Position numbers and translations under genes: made by a program
The notes under the pieces: model-generated
The model's database searches: none
Told to the model about the DNA's origin: nothing
Seen by the model: only the letters and a program-made list of their open reading frames with translations
Shown here: positions 24,661-36,835 of the stretch, in pieces
Numbering within the stretch: the first letter of the stretch is position 1
Layout of the letters: every line of letters begins with the position of its first letter
Source of the DNA: Aldrovandia affinis
Taxonomy: Eukaryota > Chordata > Actinopteri > Notacanthiformes > Halosauridae
DNA length: 64,000 nt
NCBI GenBank assembly: GCA_029706075.1
Contig: JAINUG010000053.1
Location: 186,001-250,000 of the forward strand
Reading direction: 5' to 3'

Positions 24661-25539
24661 AGTGAAATGGCCTTTGCTCCCGGTAGAAGTGCGCCCTGCA
24701 ACATGGGGCCTTATTAAGGATTATAAACCCAAGGATGCCAAGCCTCTTCTGATGCCAAGCCTCTTCTGGGGCCCAGAGTTTCGGAAAGGTTCGCACGTGC
24801 GGCCGATTTGCACATGACATTTGCTCGTAATCAGCGGCCTTATACCAAATACCATGCTTTTGCGTCAAACAACTTCCCGTCTGAGCAGAATCCTCCGACA
24901 CTCACTGACGGCCTGCGACACGCAATGCGCTTTGATCAAAGCTTCACAGGGGTTGGGCCCTGTGGGGTCCTCGGCTCCGTAATTCAAACCAGATCAAGCC
25001 TTACTGTTCACTGTTTAATGATCATCTGGTCCTAAAACCAGTTTACAGAATTTTCAGTTCATAAAAAATGAATTCATTTAGACTGTGGGAGGTCCAAGAA
25101 GGGTCTATTAACATGCAATTGTTTTTATTTGTCTCAGGCTACCACCCATCAAAGTTGGAAGCACAGTTATGGTTTTAATAGATCTTGTAAATGTGCGGCA
25201 ATATAACAAGAAAAAAAACTGCCTTGCATAGCAAGAGCACGTAAGAGCGGTTAGCCAGGCAGTTAGTGAACAACGTATAATTTATATTTTTAGAACAGTT
25301 ATATCGATAGATTTCTGTCTCATCGGGTATCAAGGAGATCTGCTCTTCTTATTAATAATTAGAGCTTAATGCATATACCAGTATACTGCACACAGTATAC
25401 AGTATATCAGTTTATATATCATTACGTCTAAAAAACAGGTTAGCTTATTAGCAAAGTTAGTTAATTCGTCATGATTGAATCAGTAGAAAATCATAGACCA
25501 TGACACAACGTATCAACAATTTACATCATGTACACACAG

Positions 25540-25655
25540 ACATACACACATACACGCATCCATCCAAGCATACACATACAGTACATGCACATATATACCC
25601 ATGCACACATAGCATGCACACACACATTCCTGCACACAAACACACACCCATTCAT

Positions 25656-25686
<31 letters not shown>
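25540..25686. repeat. CA microsatellite adjoining exon 2 donor
   Basis: CA-rich tract ending in a pure (CA)15 at 25656-25685. On the dab2ip transcript it is (GU)n beginning 13 nt after the first base of the intron. Confidence 0.95.
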
Positions 25687-25687
<1 letters not shown>

Positions 25688-25698
25688 TGGGGGCTCAC

Positions 25699-25802
25699 CG
25701 TTACCCGGAAGGGTGTGGAGGTGGCAGGCTCCATGGTGGGGGTCTTGTCTGTGGCGCTGCCGGGCATGCTACGTCTCCGGCCAGCACGCTCAGGGGGGGA
25801 GT
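25699..25802 (-). CDS. dab2ip: dab2ip coding exon 2
   Basis: This is the second coding exon of dab2ip, 104 nt, entered in phase 1 and left in phase 0. It encodes SPPERAGRRRSMPGS followed by TDKTPTMEPATSTPFRVT, which aligns with the mammalian segment reading SPQERPGSRRSLPGS and then MEPSAATPFRVT. The segment is Ser/Thr/Pro-rich and probably disordered, with a basic RRRS patch, and precedes the PH region. The acceptor is CTGTCCAG ending at 25803, and a near-perfect branch-point (CTAAC) sits about 23 nt upstream of it. The donor is ACG followed by GTGAGC at 25698. Choosing this donor makes the join to exon 3 read FRVT-GFLS, the family sequence. A closer GT after the CGG codon is rejected because it would remove the conserved VT. 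A (GT)n run on the transcript strand starts 13 nt inside the following intron. Confidence 0.93.
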
Positions 25803-27948
25803 CTGGACAGGACCACAAACGCACAGTTAGCACAAGAGTGTACCCCTTTTCTGCTCTATACACAACATTACATGTAAGCACTATTAGCCACCTTGATCAA
25901 GAAACATAGATCACCCTGATATGCAGGCACATATAATACTATGACAATAGCCGGTTTCACAAAGAAGTGCTTTGCCCCTCCACACTGGCAACATTCGATT
26001 TAAACACACAAAGCACTCTGTATGCTCTTACCAAGGATCTTGTCAGACTGTGTCTTATTTAAACCAGGATAAAGAAAATGGAGGCTTTAACTACACCCGG
26101 GGACCGGACGCACATTATGGCTCCCTGAGAATGCCTTATAAGAAAACCTACATTGTAACCAGGCACCCAGGGGAGTAATATGGAAAATTTTCAGCCTCTG
26201 GCTTCTGTTTTTGGTGCTGGGTAAACTTTGGAAACCTTCCAAGCCTCCGTCGTCTTTCCCAACAAAATCTCGTAGCTGAGTTTCAATGTGGAAGTTACAT
26301 TTGTTGTGCAGCCTTATCGATGAACCTCACATATAACCACTAACTGAAACATCAGTCTTTTCACTCCCTAAACATTGTGACACATTTCAAACACGAGCAC
26401 ATTTATGATTTTGAGAAATCGACTTGAGCAAGCTACCAACCATACATAAATTATACTTCCCAACAAAGGGCCCTTGATTTAAATCACATACTCCTGATGT
26501 GAAGAAAAGCACTGGAGAAAATGACACATCAGTTTGCAACACCAAACCTTTACAGAAAACACATCGAACCCTCAGACATGTATAAGTCACTTTTTTCTTA
26601 GGGGCCCCTAATTGTAGACCTCTAGGTCAAAATGTTGCCTTATGATATACAATATACAATTTCCTCCCTGAAACAACAGGAGGGCAGACTGTCATTATGG
26701 AAGTCTAAGTGGGAAAAAAGGTAACATTTTAAACAATTCTTACATGCACCTCAATCCTCGAAAAACATGCACCACATGTTTGGAGATATGTGGAAAAGGT
26801 TTCAGGTTACAGGTGAAATTTGCCCACAAGAAAACAAAAGGCATAATTTGTGAATTCTAAAATGCAGACAGATTAAACAGCGTTGCATTGAGGGAAGAAA
26901 GGGAGAATGTTTCAGAGGAAGAAAAGAAGGGGTGTCAGCGTGATGGATGGGGGGGTGAAGAAAGACTGAACCCCGGCGTGTACCGGCAGAGACAGGGGAG
27001 CCGGAGGGGAAGGGAAACGGAGAGATACGAGACAGCCTGCGGATTAACACCGGATGTGGGAGTGCTACAGCGGCCCTCATTTCTGCTGGGTGTCAGGAGG
27101 CTAACTACAGAACAGACACAACACTGCTTCGCTCTAGCTTTCTAATCAATAAACATACCCAAAAAGTCCATCAAAAAGTAGAGAACGAGATAACCTCAGA
27201 TACAAAAGCAAACCTTTTGTGCCACTTCCTGAATTAAAACTTCTACCTAAACACAGTCTGTTGTTTGCTCTGCTTGCTTACTAAGTGCTATTATTTGGTA
27301 GGCTAACATATAAGGCTAACATTTGTTGTATGGCAGGTAACATCAAGTCAGCCAATGAGCTACAATTGGCTACAGCTGTGAGCAAGTGGTACTCCCCCCC
27401 CCTACTGAAATATAGATGTGTGCCCTATGAAAGATTTAGCCTTTTAGTTCAGGTCTGCATTCAAAGCGGTTCCACAGGACCAAAGAGACAGCGCTCAGAA
27501 TTAGCTTCGTTCTAGCTAATTAACCCTAATTAATTCAAATTATTATTTGCTCCTCTCTGATTAACTCATTAATGTCCCTTTCCAGAGCAGCGCAGTATCC
27601 ACCACATTATAATAAACTCATTATAAACTTTCCCTATTCTCACAGGATTTAGGGAAAGCCAGCCAGCTCAAAGTCATTAGGGAACATTGCGACAATAGGA
27701 CTGTTGTTTCCTCGACCCTAAATCTATTCTAGGGCTTCATAAATGTGTGGTAACCCTATTTCTATCCTGATGGGAGTGGTCTCCTCCAGTTGATATTTCT
27801 GTTGTAAAAAGAGCAGGTCCAAAACTGCTCTTTCCCATTGTAAAAGAGTTGTGACTTCCCACATCCTGTCACCCTGTCCTCCTTCTCCTAAAGGATGATT
27901 AAGGGAACGGCGATCCCTCTTCTGCTTTCTGTACTGGTCAGCAAAGCA

Positions 27949-27962
27949 GCGCCCTCTATTGG
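27949..27962 (-). promoter_or_regulatory. CTCF-like motif, reverse
   Basis: On the minus strand CCAATAGAGGGCGC matches CCASYAGRKGGCRS at 13 of 14 positions. Confidence 0.3.
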
Positions 27963-29031
27963 TGCAAATGGCAAAGAATTGGTGTCAATTCTATTGGTGG
28001 ATGCTCAGGGGGAGAACGCTAGAATTGCTCTGCCCAAAGTAAGCCATGATTCATAATCTGTTCCCTTTTCCTCTCTACTCAGCTGAACAATCCATCTTCC
28101 GCTACAAAACACTGACAGTTTAAACCAACGCAAATCATTCTACACCCTCTCCTACCTCCTCCAACTCCACCTTTATGCTTCTAACTTCACCAATAAATTG
28201 TTCACAGCCTACCCACTATCTGCTCAGCTGCGCATTCCTGACAGGCGTCCAGTAAGGTATCTCCACCTTCAACGCCCGTGTGCCAGAGCTACACTTTAGT
28301 GGCGTCTGCTACACTTCCCCGGCTGGGACTGAATGTAGCCAAAATGCGCTCAGCAGTCACAGGCTTTGGAAGAGGGCTCAGAAGTAACACGAGCAAGAGG
28401 GACCTGCTCTATCAGCAGGAGAAAGATTAACTTCTACTAGTTTGCGTATCTTCACAGAATTCCAAGCAGCAGCACAACATGATAAGCATAAATTCCTTTT
28501 ACAGGATACACAAAAAGATTAAGATGAATGACGTAGACGAGTGGTCCACGACTATATGAAACAACATGAGCATGACAGAGAATGGATTTTATGAATCAGG
28601 TCCCTTCGGCGTCATGTGACCTGCTAACCCCTCCACTGCCCCACGGACAGTGCTGTCCCGCTTCAGCTCGACAGACAGCGAGAGACCATTTCTCTATGGC
28701 TGAACTACTTAAGGGAAGGCTGACGCCAGTGTTAAAAGCAGTAGGAGCTTTGAGCGAGCAGCAGTGGTTAACTCGCCGCTGACATTCTATAAAGTGCGCC
28801 ATTTTACCTGACATTTGGGAGGAAGCTGTAATGTGTAATACATTCAACATGCTTACTGTTTTGGACAGCTGCTATGGAGAAACTCAGGCTGCTACCAGGA
28901 AGCCCTGCCCACCCCCTGGCCATTAGTCCACACCCTGCAGGTGCTGCATATCCTTTCTGCATACGTTTCAAACCCAATTTTTTCCCAGAAGTGCTTCTAT
29001 CATTTCTAGAATAGATCATTACAGGGCTCAC

Positions 29032-29155
29032 ACACACACATACACACACACACACACAAACATCCATCACACATGCAGACAATGGCAGGTCCTTGTAAAA
29101 TAAAACATTGGCTGGCATTGTAAAGACAGCGAGAGAAAGAGTGTGTGTGTGTGTG
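29032..29155. repeat. Short CA run and nearby GT run
   Basis: (CA)n at about 29032-29057 and (GT)8 at about 29141-29154, about 85 bp apart and therefore able to pair in a transcript. Confidence 0.85.
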
Positions 29156-30283
29156 GGGGGCATTAAAGGTTAAAGATGGACTTCTTACAGTGATCAAAGA
29201 TCAGTACTGGCTGCTGTATACTACACCATCCCTTCAGTTCTGCAAGTTGCGTATGTTGGGGGCATCAGAAATAATGTATATAACAAAATAACAACCTCCC
29301 ATTATTACTCAGAGGGCATTAACAGAAATAAAAACATTTCCTGCTACAAAATTAGCGCTGATCAACTGCAAAGCAACAGTGCACAAGACCGAATTCATAC
29401 ACAACCAGATTTAAAAATCAGCATGAAGAGATCAATACTATTGAGGGCTTTTCTTCATTCCTGACTGAGTTAAAATACTGTGCAGTGGCCTGTTTTGAGG
29501 GCATGACTTTCAGTCAGTGAGCCTTCATAGCACAGTACATCCAGAGCTTTAAGAGGAAAATGACTGCCTCGCTTAAATCAAATGCATGGCATACTTTTGG
29601 AGTCAACAAAGTTCGAGTGTGATGATGGAGCTGGACCAGGACCTGGTCTAAAGCCTTGAGCCTTAGTCACTGTAATCCGTTTCTACTGTAGCCTTCTCAT
29701 ATCCTTCCCATAGAAACTGTCGTTCCAGAAAGCTGTCCCATCCCATCCCACCCCAGTGAGAATAATGAGCAGAAATCTTGCAGAACAGACAGCACCACAG
29801 TCCTGTGAAACAACAGTCTCATAGATTATAATATGACAAATCCTCATGAGTTATTTCTATTCCGTTTGACTAATCAGAAACATGGAAAACACCTACTGCA
29901 GCAGGAAAAAAATATCAAGAGGATATTGTACAGTTTATGGGCAAATATAAACAGTTTTAGGCACATTTGCTTCTTTTACTGTGATTGGAGAAGAAAAAAT
30001 GCAGCAGCAATATTCAGCAAAACACAAAGGAAACCACTTTTTTCTTGTGCCATTACACGCAATAAAAACAGATATTTGTGTGCATGTGGCATTGTTCACC
30101 AGTCAATCAAAAGCAAATATAACACACAGGGTCCAAGAGCAGATGCTCTCATCATTATCTCATTAAAAAGTTATATTAGGGGTTCTTTATGACTCAGTGC
30201 AGGCCATCTGTAGTTCTCTTCCTGGCTGTTATAGAACAGCTCCCCCCCCCAATCTCTCCCCCACCCCCCATTCTCTCTCAAAT

Positions 30284-30400
30284 TCAAATCAGCTTTCATT
30301 GGCATGACAAGGTATTGTCACTTATTGCCAAAGTGAATAAATAGGCTACTGACAACAGTACAATCAAGAGCATCAAGAAAAATAACATACTCTCTCTCTA
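30284..30400. repeat. Possible dispersed-repeat fragment
   Basis: The phrase AAATTCAAATCAGCTTTCAT followed by TGGCATGACAAGG is very common in teleost genomes as part of a dispersed element. I cannot name the family. Confidence 0.35.
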
Positions 30401-30405
30401 TCATG

Positions 30406-30409
<4 letters not shown>

Positions 30410-30451
<42 letters not shown>
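30410..30451. repeat. TA microsatellite
   Basis: Pure (TA)n of about 42 bp directly abutting the solo LTR. Confidence 0.95.
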
Positions 30452-30454
<3 letters not shown>

Positions 30455-31017
30455 GGCAGCCCAAGGGGCTGCACAAGGAAATGGCTGCCTGGCCTACAAC
30501 ACATGGGAGTCAGGAAACACTACATTTCCCAGTAGGCCACAGTTACACCTGAGCCGAGTCAAGCAATGGGGACTAACGACCAGCTGAAAGCCATTTCGAG
30601 GCCTGTTTAAAGGGCTGATTCTGTGACACACATTGAGAGCAGTAGGAACGTGTTTGTGAGGAGATTGACCAGCGTGAAGTCGATTGACCAGCCAGTATTT
30701 GAAGAGAGAGTGATTGTTGGAGTGTTTTGTGTTTGGAATTGGATTGTGTGAGGACCCCCTTTTGAATATCGACTACGGACTGGATTGTGGACTTGGAACT
30801 GGATTTTGGAATTGGATTGGACTTTGACAACGAGATAAGGATTGCGGACTTTGTGTGCTTATATTCCCTTGAAGACCCCACCCTTTGTTTTGTGTTTGCC
30901 AAGAGTTTGTTAATAAATCATTGTTTTGTTTTTGAATACTGCCTCCTCCGTGTTCTTAAACTTGCCTACGCCCTCTGCAAGATCTGTGTGTGTCGCCCAA
31001 CCCCTGGGGACACCACA
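30452..31017 (-). mobile_element. Probable solo LTR
   Basis: A 566-bp segment begins TGTGG and ends CCACA (5-bp inverted ends with the TG...CA of LTRs) and is flanked by ATAT on both sides, although the AT-rich insertion site makes the duplication ambiguous. An AATAAA signal lies at about 30913 on the + strand, so the element may read + rather than the listed minus strand; orientation is uncertain. Inside there are repeated GGAATTGGATTG/GGAACTGGATT words. No primer-binding site or gag/pol follows, hence solo LTR. Confidence 0.6.
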
Positions 31018-31061
31018 ATATATACAGTATATGTAGTGTATGTATGTATACATATATGTAC

Positions 31062-31640
31062 ACAGTACCCTCCAGAATTATTCAAACCATTGATAAAGAT
31101 TGGCAAAGAAGGCTGTATTATTTAATGCTAATACAATCGCTCAGAGAGAAATATTTTGTTTAATTTTGTAATTTTTTCCCCCAAAAAAGATGTCACAATT
31201 ATTCACACCCCAGTTTTAACGGTGTTATGTTTCCCTAACATAACACTACGGATCAGGACGGCTCTAGTGTGCCATCTTCTATAGTGCTTTATGAGATTGG
31301 GTAATAGGGCTGCCCTCTTCAATTCAAACCACACATTTTCCAGCTTTGATTCTGAGGTTACCTTAGGATCATTGTCTTAATGAAAGATCCGTTTGCAGCC
31401 AAGTTTCAGCTTCCTGGCAGAGGGAACTGGGTTTTCACGATTCCATTGACCTTAACAAGAGCCCCAGGACCAGTAGATGTAAAACAACCCCATAACATCA
31501 AAGATACACCACCATATTTCACCATTAGTGTGGTGTTCTTTTCAACATAAGTGTACTGCTTCCAACACCAAACCCATCACTGGTGTGCATGGCCAAAAAG
31601 CCAGGGCCAAGAGTGCTGTAGGAACACATTGGAAGCATTG
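31062..31640 (-). mobile_element. Tc1-like transposon remnant
   Basis: The left end ACAGTACCCTCCAGAATTAT is a typical Tc1-family terminal repeat, seen again at 36618. On the minus strand 31400-31610 encodes MVKYGGVSLMLWGCFTSTGP, matching the family segment that usually reads MVWGCFSS.G.G. A frame-shifted DNDPK catalytic-region remnant lies at about 31370. Stops and frameshifts make it inactive, and the other end is not evident. Confidence 0.75.
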
Positions 31641-32739
31641 CTTTAGAATAGTGCTTGATTTGTTTCTGTGAAATATAGCTTTAATTGTAACTTGGCATCA
31701 TTTTGATATCAATAATTTGGTATGCATCCTGAATTGTATTTTACAGATATACAGAGTTTATGCTTTGTATATGTGAGTAGCTTGCCTTTTTATTTACATT
31801 GAAACCGTTTTTGTTGAAGGTCATCTTGACATTTATTGAATTTTTTTTTGCCAAGGGGGTTCCACGGTGCCCCTTGCACCCACTACACAGCTCAACAATC
31901 ATAAACATTACTCCACACTGTGGCACAGAACAAGCTTGGTTGGCTGTCTGTCTGTTTGGATTCCATGGCTTGCTGTCGACCATAAGCATCTGTACTCATT
32001 ACTAAATGTCTTCCAGGGCTTGTATTCACTGAGCCAGATACATGTTACTGATCATTTGGCCCTAATTACCATTAAAACATCCACGTTCATTTTCAAACAA
32101 AGACTGAATGCAGAAAACTGCATCTCTGCGACACTGAAAAACTCCCCCCTTCAGAGTATACATACAAGCACAAGCCATGGAAGGGAGCTGGGAGAGAGCG
32201 GAATGACAAAGTCACCGTTGGAACCACCTTCATTACTCCAGCTTCTCCTTGAACGCAAGCGGAAAATACAAAACCCATTTATTCTCCATCTCCAGTGGAA
32301 ATGGCAATTGAAAAGAGTGACCAAGAAACGCGCTTTTCATCTTCTTGCCGTATTACGTGCGCCTTTCTCCAGGTCATCTGTGGCGCTGTTTCCCTTCAGT
32401 GTCAGCCACCGTTCTTTTGGTGATGAAGGACAATTTTATCTGTGTATTGTTCCCATGGCAACGCAGACAGCTCCTCTGCCGATTTCGGTCTCTGTCCCTG
32501 TCCGTCGATGAGACCGCGAGTCTTTCACAGTGGCTAAACAGACTTTTGTCAACCAGGTCAATGTGCATAGTCTTGAGTTTATAGGGCTCTGCTCACCTCA
32601 GCTTCTTAGCACCTCAAATCATATTCCGTATATTCAGGCAGATCCACATCAAGCACACGCTCATATCCATGTGTTTGTATTAATGTGTATGCATTTCCTA
32701 AGCTCTTCTAAGCATGCAGGTGTGCAAGTGAGTTTGTGT

Positions 32740-32862
32740 GTGTGCATGCGTGCACGTACATGTCTGTGTCTGTGAGTGTGTGTGTGCGTGTACACTGAAA
32801 AACAATCACTCAACGGTACAAGAATTAATCCAGACACACACACACACACACACACACACAAC
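32740..32862. repeat. GT run followed by CA run
   Basis: GT-rich tract at about 32740-32790 and (CA)13 at about 32834-32860, an imperfect inverted pair. Confidence 0.85.
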
Positions 32863-34444
32863 CTGAGGGTTCCAAGATTGTGGAATTTTTTGTGTGTTTT
32901 TCTTACTGTGGTAAGGCTGCTTCTGATTGAAATGTGACAGGTTTTTTTATTCTTTGATGTAGTAAAAATTTACTAAAATTTGTTTATGAAAAACAATTGG
33001 CTTCAAAGACACACAAAACATTTGAATGCATAACTGTAAATATTGGCAGGTGATGGCAGTTGGAACCACAAAATAGAAATATGAATATGAACACAACACT
33101 AAATGAAATGGAACAAAGAGGCACATTTAAGCAGAAACATTACAACTTATCTAATATAGTCTATATTTTGTGAATTTTTAGTTTTGTTATAAAGTATAAC
33201 TTTATAAGAATACATTTTTTATAACATATTTACACAATACTATTCTGTAGCCATTATCCCTTCTATACAGTGTACATGAACAGTACACATATACATATTG
33301 CTACTAATGGAATCTATGAAATGCCTGATATTTTACTGTATAGATGGAGACAGGGAAATTATATCTTAAAAATTAAGTGGTGAATGCAGTCAAGCGTAAT
33401 AGATTCAAAGCAGAATTTGAAAGAGGCAGGGTCAAGGAACACTGTCAGGTATAGCAACCAAAGCTTGATTTGAAAATGTTGACAGTATGATGGTGTAGCG
33501 TACAGGCCCAATGTCCCTGACAGTCACTCTGGATAATGGCTTCAGTTATAATAATAAATATGACCGTGGGAACATTGATGCAAATTGTTATTCAATTTAA
33601 ATGTTAAATTATAAATAATATGTTAACTCACATCTGCCACCATTTAAAACCCCACCCCACCCCTCTCCCTCTCTCTCTTTTCTCTAAGTCTAATGCCATA
33701 TTAACCTTTATTAGCACAGGGTCAGATAACACACTTCCTGTGAGCGTTCAGAACCTTTCCATGCAGGAAGGTCACCCCTTTCCATTTCAGAACATTCCAG
33801 AGTCTGCAGATGCACATGCACGGTTAACCCCCGCACTTCTGGGCTGTTGAAGACACCCGAAGCAGCGCAGTGGTCTACAGTCGCAGCCATAAATACGCAT
33901 ACGTTAACCTGTGGATGCTCTAGCAAACACAGCAGTCTGCACACCCCGGTAAATTGCTTTCGGCTTTATCTCGCAGTAGGCCACGGTGCAGAGGGATCCA
34001 ATTTAACATGAATCGACAGAGATTCGGCTGTCGGGTGGGGGGGTCTCAGGGGAGAAGGGGGGGGCGAGGTTTGTGTAGAGAGCTCTTGTCAGCAGTCTCC
34101 ACCGTTGACCCCCTGATACCCTGTTCTGAAGGTTCTCCCTGAAATGCCAAGCCCGTGTGCGAGCATTGGGCCAAAATGGCAAGCAGTGCGTCATGCACCA
34201 TGTCATTTCAGGTGAATATGTCGCCTTTGCATCTCATGGGGGGGGAATTGACAGTGTCTGAATTAAGCGAAGAAGACCATAGAGAGGGCGCAGTCAGGAT
34301 GCGCTCTACATGTTAAGTCCTGTTGTGAGAACCTCCTTCGCATCAAAGCCCAGCTGCCGGCCTGCAGCTCTCCTCTGCTCTGCCCCTTTGGAGAATGTGG
34401 GTTTGGAAAGCAACAGCTTTAAAAAAATCAAAAAATAATTTATT

Positions 34445-34654
34445 TTTTTAGGCATTTAGCAGACGCTCTTACCCAGAGCGACTTACACAGTTTACATTTC
34501 TTTACAATCCATTTATACAGCTGGATATTTTACTAAAGCAATTCAGGTTAAGTACCTTGCTCAAGGGTACAACGGCAGTGTCCCACCTGGGAATTGAACC
34601 TGCAACCTCTGAGTTACAAGCCCAGCTCCCTAACCATTACACTACACTGCCAGC
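34445..34654 (-). mobile_element. tRNA-derived SINE with L2-type hairpin tail, inverted copy
   Basis: The reverse complement is nearly identical to 11651-11880 along its whole length: the same A box, B box, CCTTGAGCAAGG, ATATCCAGCTGTATAAATGG and hairpin tail. One stem base is changed (CTCTGGGTAAGAG). It lacks the longer TGTAA tail. Confidence 0.85.
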
Positions 34655-35820
34655 TTCAAACACCACTCCAACTGCTCAAACTACTCTTCTGCCTCTTTTC
34701 TTTCCTTTCCTTTATTAACAAAAGAGCGAGAACACCCCCGTTCTAGTTTATCGTCGAAGCCACCTCGGATCTGGAAGCTTCTGCAATCCCGTCCCTGTCG
34801 ATCAAACGGTACTCTGTCACACATGGAGACGTGGGGAGTTTTGCATTTCCGGATGTGCGTGCAGCTCTGCCTAACCGTCTGTTGGTTTTAATCAGATAGC
34901 AGGAGTGAGAAGTCATTCCAACAGAGAGCAAATGAGCAGTGGCGAGCAGCCATTCAGAAAGAGCATAAACTCTGCATTTGAAACCTACCCTTCTCTCTCT
35001 CTACTTCTTCCTGACTGGCAATCTGCTCAGAATGGATACGAGAGAGGGAGACAGCGCTCATGCAAGAAGACAGCCGCCCTCTGGCTAATGCTCCAAAGAT
35101 TGTGTCAAAGCTTGCCGAAAAAGTACAGGGGCCATCAGAGCTGAAGCTTGTTTTCGTTCTACTTTTAAAGGAAGGGAATCTCAACCGCAAGACACTCATA
35201 CAGACATTGACTCCTGCACATTGCCTTAGTTTTAGCACTGCCTACTCAGGAAAATTATGAAACACAGTAGGGATGTGGGGCAGATACATTGGCCATTTTG
35301 GACATATTAATGTCAAACTGCTGCAGACCCTTGATTACCTTTCTCACCATTGTTTTTCCAATAAATAAATACAAATCTTTATTGTATACGTTAAAGGGTT
35401 TATTGTATATTTCTAAAGGGTTACTGCTGGTGAGGTATAAAATACCATGATTAGCATAATGTTGCACAGTATCTTTTGTTGCACCATAACATGGGGACAC
35501 AATATGTCGGTGCACTGATACCCTGTGGCGACATGGGTAATAAAATATATACAGCATTCAGCATCACTGTCTTCACCGGTACCAGAGACCGAGGTGACAG
35601 GCACGTTGAGCTCTGAGGAGCGCACCATCTTGAAAGTGTTTTAATGTTTTAGCAGCTTGCTGTTAATTAATAATGACGTAAATGGTTCAGCTTAACTAAA
35701 TGTGTTGGCCCTTGCCTTTTTAAATTGTTGTATTGCCGATGTCTGCCTGACCTGAGGAGGACTAACAGGATGTCGGGATGCACTCGCTATCGAGCTAGTC
35801 CAAGTTAGCCCCACATACAA

Positions 35821-36360
35821 TACTGTGCAAAAGTCCTAGGCCACCCAAGAAAATGTTTGAAGCTATGTTTAAAGCTATTTATCTGGGCAGTGTTTATATG
35901 CTTGGAAAAACACTATATAACATTAGAATAAATACAAATAAACATTTAATACAATAAAAAATATGATTTTATTGCATTTTCCAAAAAGTTATTGAGATCT
36001 TATGATATCCTCCTTGAGGAACACACAGTATTAAATTGGCCACCTCAGAGCCCCGACCTCAACATAATTGAAGCTGTATGGGATTACTTGGACAGGGAAA
36101 AGAACAAAAAGCAGCCAAAAGTCAAAAGAAGAGTTATGGCAAATCCTGTAAGAAGCTTGGAAGAATTTACCACAGGACTATTTAAAAAAATTACACAACA
36201 GTCTACCAAAGCGAATTGCTTCAGTTATGCATTCTAAGGGAGGCCTTGTTTTAAAAACACAATTCATTTTTGTTACTTTTCCTCAATGTTATATTGTGTT
36301 TTTTCAACCAAATAAACACTTACACTGCTCAGATAAATGGCCTAAGACTTTTGCACAGTA
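35821..36360 (+). mobile_element. Short Tc1-like element with both terminal repeats
   Basis: TACTGTGCAAAAGTC.TAGGCC at the left end and its complement at the right end form ~20-bp terminal inverted repeats, flanked by the TA expected of Tc1/mariner insertion. The 540-bp element keeps only the last part of the transposase (35992-36237). Confidence 0.9.
35992..36237 (+). pseudogene. Tc1-like transposase C-terminal fragment
   Basis: The frame encodes 81 residues, including NWPPQSPDLNIIEAVWDYLD, the signature around the third catalytic acidic residue (E) of DD34E Tc1 transposases. The DNA-binding domain and the first two catalytic aspartates are absent, removed by internal deletion. The Met at the start is not a natural start. 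The fragment ends at a natural-looking C-terminus before the right terminal repeat. Non-functional as a transposase. Confidence 0.85.
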
Positions 36361-36615
36361 CTGTATGTGCCATCATTCTTTTCGAATGTTTTAAGTATTT
36401 GTTTTACCCTTTTATTTTGGCGATTCAACCCGGAGCATCAATCCATACCACCATCGCTTTTTCATTGAGTTTCCTCATTTGACACCTTCTCCACGGTCGT
36501 GGGCCATTGTTAGCTAGTTAGGGCAGCTATCGTTGGCCCTCCGTCAGTGTTGCCAACTCTCACAAGATGAAAAAGTAACCAACACTATTAGCCTATAAGC
36601 TGCTATATACGTATA

Positions 36616-36835
36616 TACAGTGCCCTCCAGAATTATTGGCACCCTTGGTAAAGATGAGCAAAAAAGGCTAAGAAAATTTTTATTTGTGTTCATCAGCTTG
36701 ATCTTACACTTAAAATATGAGAGAAATTTAACCTTTAAATTGAAGTCAAATTATTCAAAGAAAAAAAATCCTTATCAAAAAATATTTTTTTCTCAAAAAC
36801 ATGCATATGACAATTATTGGCACAGCAAATTTGCG
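36616..36835 (+). mobile_element. Tc1-like terminal fragment
   Basis: TACAGTGCCCTCCAGAATTA followed by TTGGCACCCTTGGTAAAGAT is the same terminal family as 31062. A complementary ACAATTATTGGCAC phrase recurs at about 36810. No transposase remains. Confidence 0.75.

Larger units (their letters stand above)
5971..25698 (-). other. dab2ip: dab2ip intron 2
   Basis: This 19.7-kb intron is made of single-copy-looking sequence interrupted by the separately listed repeats. Stretches in which I see no gene or clear element are 6160-6890, 8460-10120, 10220-11640, 11890-14440, 14670-15370, 15420-17680, 17860-18400, 18650-20130, 21760-23980 and 24670-25490. Several of these are CpG-dense (about 11310-11480, 11885-12050, 12540-12850, 14870-15120) or AT-rich with many ATTA cores (22960-23440), and could be regulatory. 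Confidence 0.8.

Noticed and set aside
35413-35628. 71-aa minus-strand open frame beginning after AAG ATGGTGCGCTCC
   Set aside because: Good-looking start context and several AATAAA words nearby suggested a processed pseudogene, but the protein resembles nothing I know.
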